Part shown: piece by piece, positions 60,550-64,000 of the stretch
How the letters are laid out: the number at the start of each line of letters is the position of its first letter
Position numbering within the stretch: the stretch's first letter is position 1
Source: Chryseobacterium hagamense
Lineage (GTDB): Bacteria; Bacteroidota; Bacteroidia; Flavobacteriales; Weeksellaceae
Length of the DNA stretch: 64,000 nt
NCBI RefSeq assembly: GCF_007991455.1
Contig: NZ_BJYJ01000008.1
Span: 1-64,000 of the forward strand
Reading direction: 5' to 3'
Notes under the pieces: model-generated
Database searches by the model: none
Told to the model about the DNA's origin: nothing
What the model saw: only the letters and a program-made list of their open reading frames with translations
Program-made: the position numbers and the translations under genes

Positions 60550-60925
60550 TTATATATAAGAACCGGTAAGATATATTTTATTATTTTGCCCTGAAATAAA
60601 ACCGAACTGATATGTTTGATTTGCTTTACCTGCTAAACCTTCTGCTGTTTTTTGATATTTAATAAAAACCTTCCCATCTGCTAATCTTTCTTTACTAAGT
60701 AAATACTAATTGTAAATTTTGCCCATATTACTGGTTTCCGTATAAATAACAGGATCATTTTTTCTGCTTAGAGAGATTCATAGTCCTGAATATAATCATC
60801 TATAAAATATTTCCATTGGAAATTGAACTGATATTCTCCTTATTTGAGGACTTTATTTCATTGATTAAATGCAAATCCCTTTTTTCAAACTGATATAGTA
60901 TTCTGTCTTTTTGTTCTTTACGAAG
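60550..60925 (-). pseudogene. Decayed gene downstream of the effector-immunity pair
   Basis: Three open blocks in different phases read like one protein: LRKEQKDRILYQFEKRDLHL (from 60925), GEYQFNFQWKYFIDDYIQDY (from 60839), and DPVIYTETSNMGKIYN (from 60756). The last is followed by a TAG and then YLLSKERLADGKVFIKYQ ... NNKIYLTGSYI to the TAA at 60550. At least one frameshift and one nonsense change are needed. Protein family not recognised; the position suggests an old immunity or toxin-tip gene displaced by the present pair. Confidence 0.5.
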
Positions 60926-61104
60926 GTGCAGCCCTTATATTCACTTTATGTCTATCTTAAATTAAGGTTTCAAGCTATTTTCTACAATGGGGCAGTATTC
61001 TTTTATGACAGTTTCTCAAATTTTTAGACCTGTCAAAATTCATTTCTATTAATAACTGTTTTTATAAAAGATCTTTTAACAAAAACAAATTCTCTTTATA
61101 AATG
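60926..61104. other. AT-rich spacer between the decayed gene and the immunity candidate
   Basis: No terminator, promoter box or coding frame could be made out. Confidence 0.4.
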
Positions 61105-61695
61105 TTATTTTACTTTTATTATAGTCATCCCTATAATCCCATTATGAGGTGGCGACGTTAGTAGACTATAAATTAAGTAATTCTTATTATTCTTAGATAA
61201 TGCAAACAATGGTGACAGAGAATTATTGCTTCCTGCTACAACTCTTTTTGTATAAAATTCTATCGAGTCCTTAGATGCAGTAGCAAGGATCCCACCGATA
61301 AATTCCTGGTAATTATCATTTTTTTTATATCTTTTGCCATCACTATCCTCAAGCCAACTTTTAAAAATACAGCTGTCCGGCTTAATTAAAATCAATTGAG
61401 ACAAAGATGTGGATTCTCTTCCCCAACCATCCAATTGATCTTCTTGCTTTAATATATAAGTACCCTTCCATTGCTCAAATAAAGAATTTGAAATAAATTC
61501 TTCATTTTTCTCCGTATAATCTATGGTGTCTGAAGCAATTTTTTCAGTCTGCACTCTATCAAGAATACGATTTGGGTTTGTGATATTTAAAGAATTGGCA
61601 TTTGCCCTTTTATAATCATTTTCTTTTTGTTTACAGGAAATCATTAAAATGGATAGGAAAAATTTCGTTAAAAATAATTTTGTTTTATTTTTCAT
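61105..61695 (-). CDS. Lipoprotein, candidate immunity protein of the adjacent effector
   Basis: The protein has 196 aa from MKNKTKLFLTKFFLSILMISC. The lipobox LMISC predicts lipidation of the Cys and periplasmic display. A longer in-frame start at 61734 would overlap the effector gene by 38 bp and lacks an N-terminal signal. The mature part contains FEQWKGTYILKQEDQLDGWG and later NNKNYLIYSLLTSPPHNGII, which resembles DUF5991-type lipoproteins (tentative). It starts 1 bp after the stop of a peptidoglycan-hydrolase effector. Immunity to such effectors must act in the periplasm, which fits. Direct evidence is absent. Confidence 0.65.
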   Translation of the reverse strand: MKNKTKLFLTKFFLSILMISCKQKENDYKRANANSLNITNPNRILDRVQTEKIASDTIDYTEKNEEFISNSLFEQWKGTYILKQEDQLDGWGRESTSLSQLILIKPDSCIFKSWLEDSDGKRYKKNDNYQEFIGGILATASKDSIEFYTKRVVAGSNNSLSPLFALSKNNKNYLIYSLLTSPPHNGIIGMTIIKVK

Positions 61696-61696
61696 G

Positions 61697-63919
61697 TTAT
61701 CTCTTATATATATGTTTAATTCTTGACTCTTCATCCTGATCTTTCGTATTATAGGAATTAAGTTTTACAAATCTTGCAGGATTGGTTCTTACTGATTCTC
61801 CATGTCCATAAGCATTTAACACAGTAGTGATTTCCAAATGTAAATGCGGTGCTTTACCTCCACTTGCAATTGAGCCTGAAACTCCCGCATAACCTAAAAT
61901 AGTTCCTGCATCTATTTCTTTTTTGCGATTGGCATCACCTTCAGTAATTAAAGTACTGTCTAAATGCATATAAACAAAATAAACATCATCTGTTTCTTTA
62001 AGATCTATTCCTCTTAGCTCATCCTTGAATTGATTCGTATAATTTACTTTTTTTTCTTGCTCTAATAAATCTTTTACATTTTGTATTTTTATCTTGATTA
62101 TCCAGCCTGCACTATCAGAATATTTGACTTCGCATACATTACCTCTTAAACAAGAATATACTTTATCTTTTCCTGGCATTGCAAAAAAATCGAAACCTGA
62201 ATGGTATTTTTTTGAGCCATCGGGATTTCTTCGACACCATCCATAGGTCCCACTAGAAGGCTTTATAAGTCCTCCATAATTATATTTTGTTAATCTGGGA
62301 TTATCAACTGGATCGTGCCATATTGTCGTAAAGCTTTCCGTACTATTTATTTTTTTCTTTTGACATGAAAAAGCAAATTCCTTATTAGTTTCGCCTTTTT
62401 TATACCATTCTTCTATTTCATTGGCAATCTCCCATACATAGGTTTTGCCATCCTCCCTTTTTTCTTTATGGAAAACAGGGTTTGCTACATAGCCTTTTTT
62501 TCTAACCCACTTGGTATTCTTAATCACATTACCTTGAGAATTATGATCTAATATCAAATTCTTATCAAATACTACATGGCTTCTTTGATTTCCTTTTCCA
62601 CAGTCAACAGGCATTAAAATCGCCAGATAAAAATCGGCAAGTGTATTTAATTTTCCTTTGAAGGGCTCCAGATAATATTCTACATAAGTAAGCTGCTCAA
62701 ATCTGGACATCTTTTTCATATTACCATTTATTCCTGCAGAAATATTGGTCTTTTTTCTTTTATTAATATTTGTTGCCGCCACATCTCCAATCTGTATCAA
62801 ACCTGTATAACCGCGACTATTAACAATTTTCGGATCAAAGGTTCCTTTGGTTTCTAAAGCCACTGCCGATGTCAGATAATCCGGTTTACAGCCTAATCTA
62901 TTTGCTATTTCTATAATTTTTTTTCGTTCCTGACAGCTAAAATATTTTCCCCAATATAAATTGTTTGCTTTACAAAAACAGGTATTATTTTCATGACCTT
63001 CCACCATACTCACACTCTTACCCTCCTTCCTCTGCACGACCGGTTTTCTGTTTTTCTCTATGGTTCCCCGGGTTTCCTGCCAGTCCCAAAGTTCTTTGAT
63101 GCCATCTGAAAATTTTTCCAGCAGTCCTCTTTCTTCTTTTTTTGAAGCCGGTTTACCGGAGGCCGGAGAACCTTTTGGTTTTGAGATTTGGGCGGAAGCT
63201 GGTTTGGAAGGTGGTGTTTTACGGGGGATCTCGAAAATCAGCGGGTTCTTTATTTCGACATTGCAGGAAGCCTGCTTTTGATGGAAGTAATGTTCAGCCG
63301 TGACGTAAAATTCAAGCGCTCGCGGATCAATTTCTCCGTCCAGTGCTTTTTTAACCAATGCCTTGCTAAGCATAAAACTGACGCAGGCAGTGCCATCCCT
63401 TTGTACAAGAGCTTCTTTACGGTCGATGACAAGATTGGATGCATGATGACCGGGACCGGCGGCATCATCTTCCCACAGGGTGAACAGGATTTTTTTGCCA
63501 ACCAAGCCTACACTGTGCGCCTGTGCAATCAGCCGGTCCGTGAAACTGAACCTGTTTCCGGGAGAAGAATCAATATGGAGTAAATCCACTTTGGTGATTT
63601 TGGGCCGGTTCGCTTGTTTCGGACGGATTTCCAGCGTGGTGGGCCCGCTGCCTTCCGGATGATAAAGATAAGCTTCGAGCCGGTACGTATGCTTTGAGGA
63701 GACTTCCCCGAAGGTAAAAGTTCCTGAACCTTTTTTCCGGATTCCCGTGGCCGTAAATTTTCCGTCCGGACGTTTTTTAAAGAGTTCCCAGATGACCCCG
63801 GACGGGTCGCGTAATTGTACAGGTGTGGCAGGATACCATTCTTCAATGGTATATTCAGAAGCCGTGCCTACTTCAGGAGCAGGGTTTCCGGCGATTTTCG
63901 AAACGCCTCTTTTTGACAT
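61697..63919 (-). CDS. Modular effector with lysozyme-like and M23 peptidase domains
   Basis: The protein has 740 aa without signal peptide. Residues 1-230 are a beta-rich head (MSKRGVSKIAGNPAPEVG, WYPATPVQLRDPSGVIWELF, KKGSGTFTFGEVSSKHTYRL). Residues 231-300 are a Pro/Lys/Ser linker. Residues about 330-450 look like a lytic-transglycosylase/lysozyme fold, with candidate catalytic E356 in SAVALETKGTFDPKIVNSRG, then YTGLIQIG. Residues about 545-715 are an M23 endopeptidase: H573 and D577 in YHSGFDFFAMPG, H650s in VYMHLDS, and H-x-H in PHLHLEI (692-694). Both would cut peptidoglycan. Base composition falls sharply near residue 308 (about 62995): the head is GC-rich, the enzymatic part AT-rich, as in toxins with exchangeable tips. 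A contractile-system effector is inferred; a phage or T9SS-independent lysin is the alternative. Confidence 0.85.
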   Translation of the reverse strand: MSKRGVSKIAGNPAPEVGTASEYTIEEWYPATPVQLRDPSGVIWELFKKRPDGKFTATGIRKKGSGTFTFGEVSSKHTYRLEAYLYHPEGSGPTTLEIRPKQANRPKITKVDLLHIDSSPGNRFSFTDRLIAQAHSVGLVGKKILFTLWEDDAAGPGHHASNLVIDRKEALVQRDGTACVSFMLSKALVKKALDGEIDPRALEFYVTAEHYFHQKQASCNVEIKNPLIFEIPRKTPPSKPASAQISKPKGSPASGKPASKKEERGLLEKFSDGIKELWDWQETRGTIEKNRKPVVQRKEGKSVSMVEGHENNTCFCKANNLYWGKYFSCQERKKIIEIANRLGCKPDYLTSAVALETKGTFDPKIVNSRGYTGLIQIGDVAATNINKRKKTNISAGINGNMKKMSRFEQLTYVEYYLEPFKGKLNTLADFYLAILMPVDCGKGNQRSHVVFDKNLILDHNSQGNVIKNTKWVRKKGYVANPVFHKEKREDGKTYVWEIANEIEEWYKKGETNKEFAFSCQKKKINSTESFTTIWHDPVDNPRLTKYNYGGLIKPSSGTYGWCRRNPDGSKKYHSGFDFFAMPGKDKVYSCLRGNVCEVKYSDSAGWIIKIKIQNVKDLLEQEKKVNYTNQFKDELRGIDLKETDDVYFVYMHLDSTLITEGDANRKKEIDAGTILGYAGVSGSIASGGKAPHLHLEITTVLNAYGHGESVRTNPARFVKLNSYNTKDQDEESRIKHIYKR

Positions 63920-63941
63920 GATCCATGCATTTGTGTTGTTT

Positions 63942-63972
63942 CAAATGTATGAAATAATTCAAAATGCAAAAA
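63942..63972 (-). promoter_or_regulatory. Promoter of the effector gene
   Basis: Minus strand: TTTTTG (63967-63972), 17 bp, then TACATTTG (63942-63949), a full flavobacterial -33/-7 match, 22 bp before the start codon. Confidence 0.6.
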
Positions 63973-64000
63973 GTTTTTATCCCTAATCATTCAAAAATTT

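Overview
The window looks like a chromosomal segment of a Flavobacteriales bacterium close to Chryseobacterium (Weeksellaceae). The support is type IX secretion (T9SS) sorting domains, SprB repeats, a GH92 alpha-mannosidase, 14905-type outer-membrane barrels, repeated TAnnTTTG (-7) promoter boxes of the Bacteroidetes sigma factor, and typical intergenic repeats of this group. No rRNA, tRNA, CRISPR array or complete insertion sequence was seen.

Region by region. 1-5172 (minus) is a tightly packed run: three tail-collar (MdpB-like) proteins, a periplasmic-binding-fold protein without a signal peptide, an Fmt-like formyltransferase, and a secreted SprB-repeat protein that runs off the left edge. 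5804-11101 holds dnaK and, divergently, a ppk-ppx polyphosphate operon. 11454-16413 holds a Rossmann protein, a 51-codon membrane remnant, a large choice-of-anchor I T9SS protein and a sirtuin. 16414-17525 is a decay zone: a small gene split by a MITE-like element with flanking 7-bp direct repeats, and a barstar-like immunity gene with an in-frame TGA. 17526-26309 contains an orphan LuxR-type regulator, an Nfu/Mrp iron-sulfur pair, the GH92 enzyme, a symporter/SecD-head/PhyH operon and a membrane protein. 26582-36349 contains a BON-domain pair, two tandem paralogous outer-membrane barrels, an AT-rich island with two small secreted proteins, and a CocE-type hydrolase. 37061-43117 contains AlkB and Ada/Ogt alkylation repair, agmatinase, a DUF2089-YIP1-hydrolase operon and a HAD phosphatase. 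43475-50404 contains arginine decarboxylase, a lipoprotein phosphatase, thiamine diphosphokinase with cobalamin adenosyltransferase, a DinB protein, a secreted Ntn hydrolase and a WYL regulator. 50622-60188 contains an MsbA-like exporter, LptB with an unusual C-terminal tail, an unknown soluble protein, HemB, a small T9SS protein, a NatAB-type ABC pair, a porin and SucD. 60189-63919 contains a two-domain peptidoglycan-hydrolase effector, a likely immunity lipoprotein and a decayed gene.

Functional links. Arginine decarboxylase and agmatinase, though separate, make putrescine from arginine. Ppk and Ppx balance polyphosphate. AlkB and the AraC-Ogt fusion both repair alkylated DNA. The two most unusual systems are the collar/binding-protein/formyltransferase/adhesin operon at the left end, for which no described function is recognised, and the modular effector with its immunity candidate at the right end. 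Intergenic space holds at least four repeat families, including a roughly 320-360 bp element in three copies with terminal inverted repeats.
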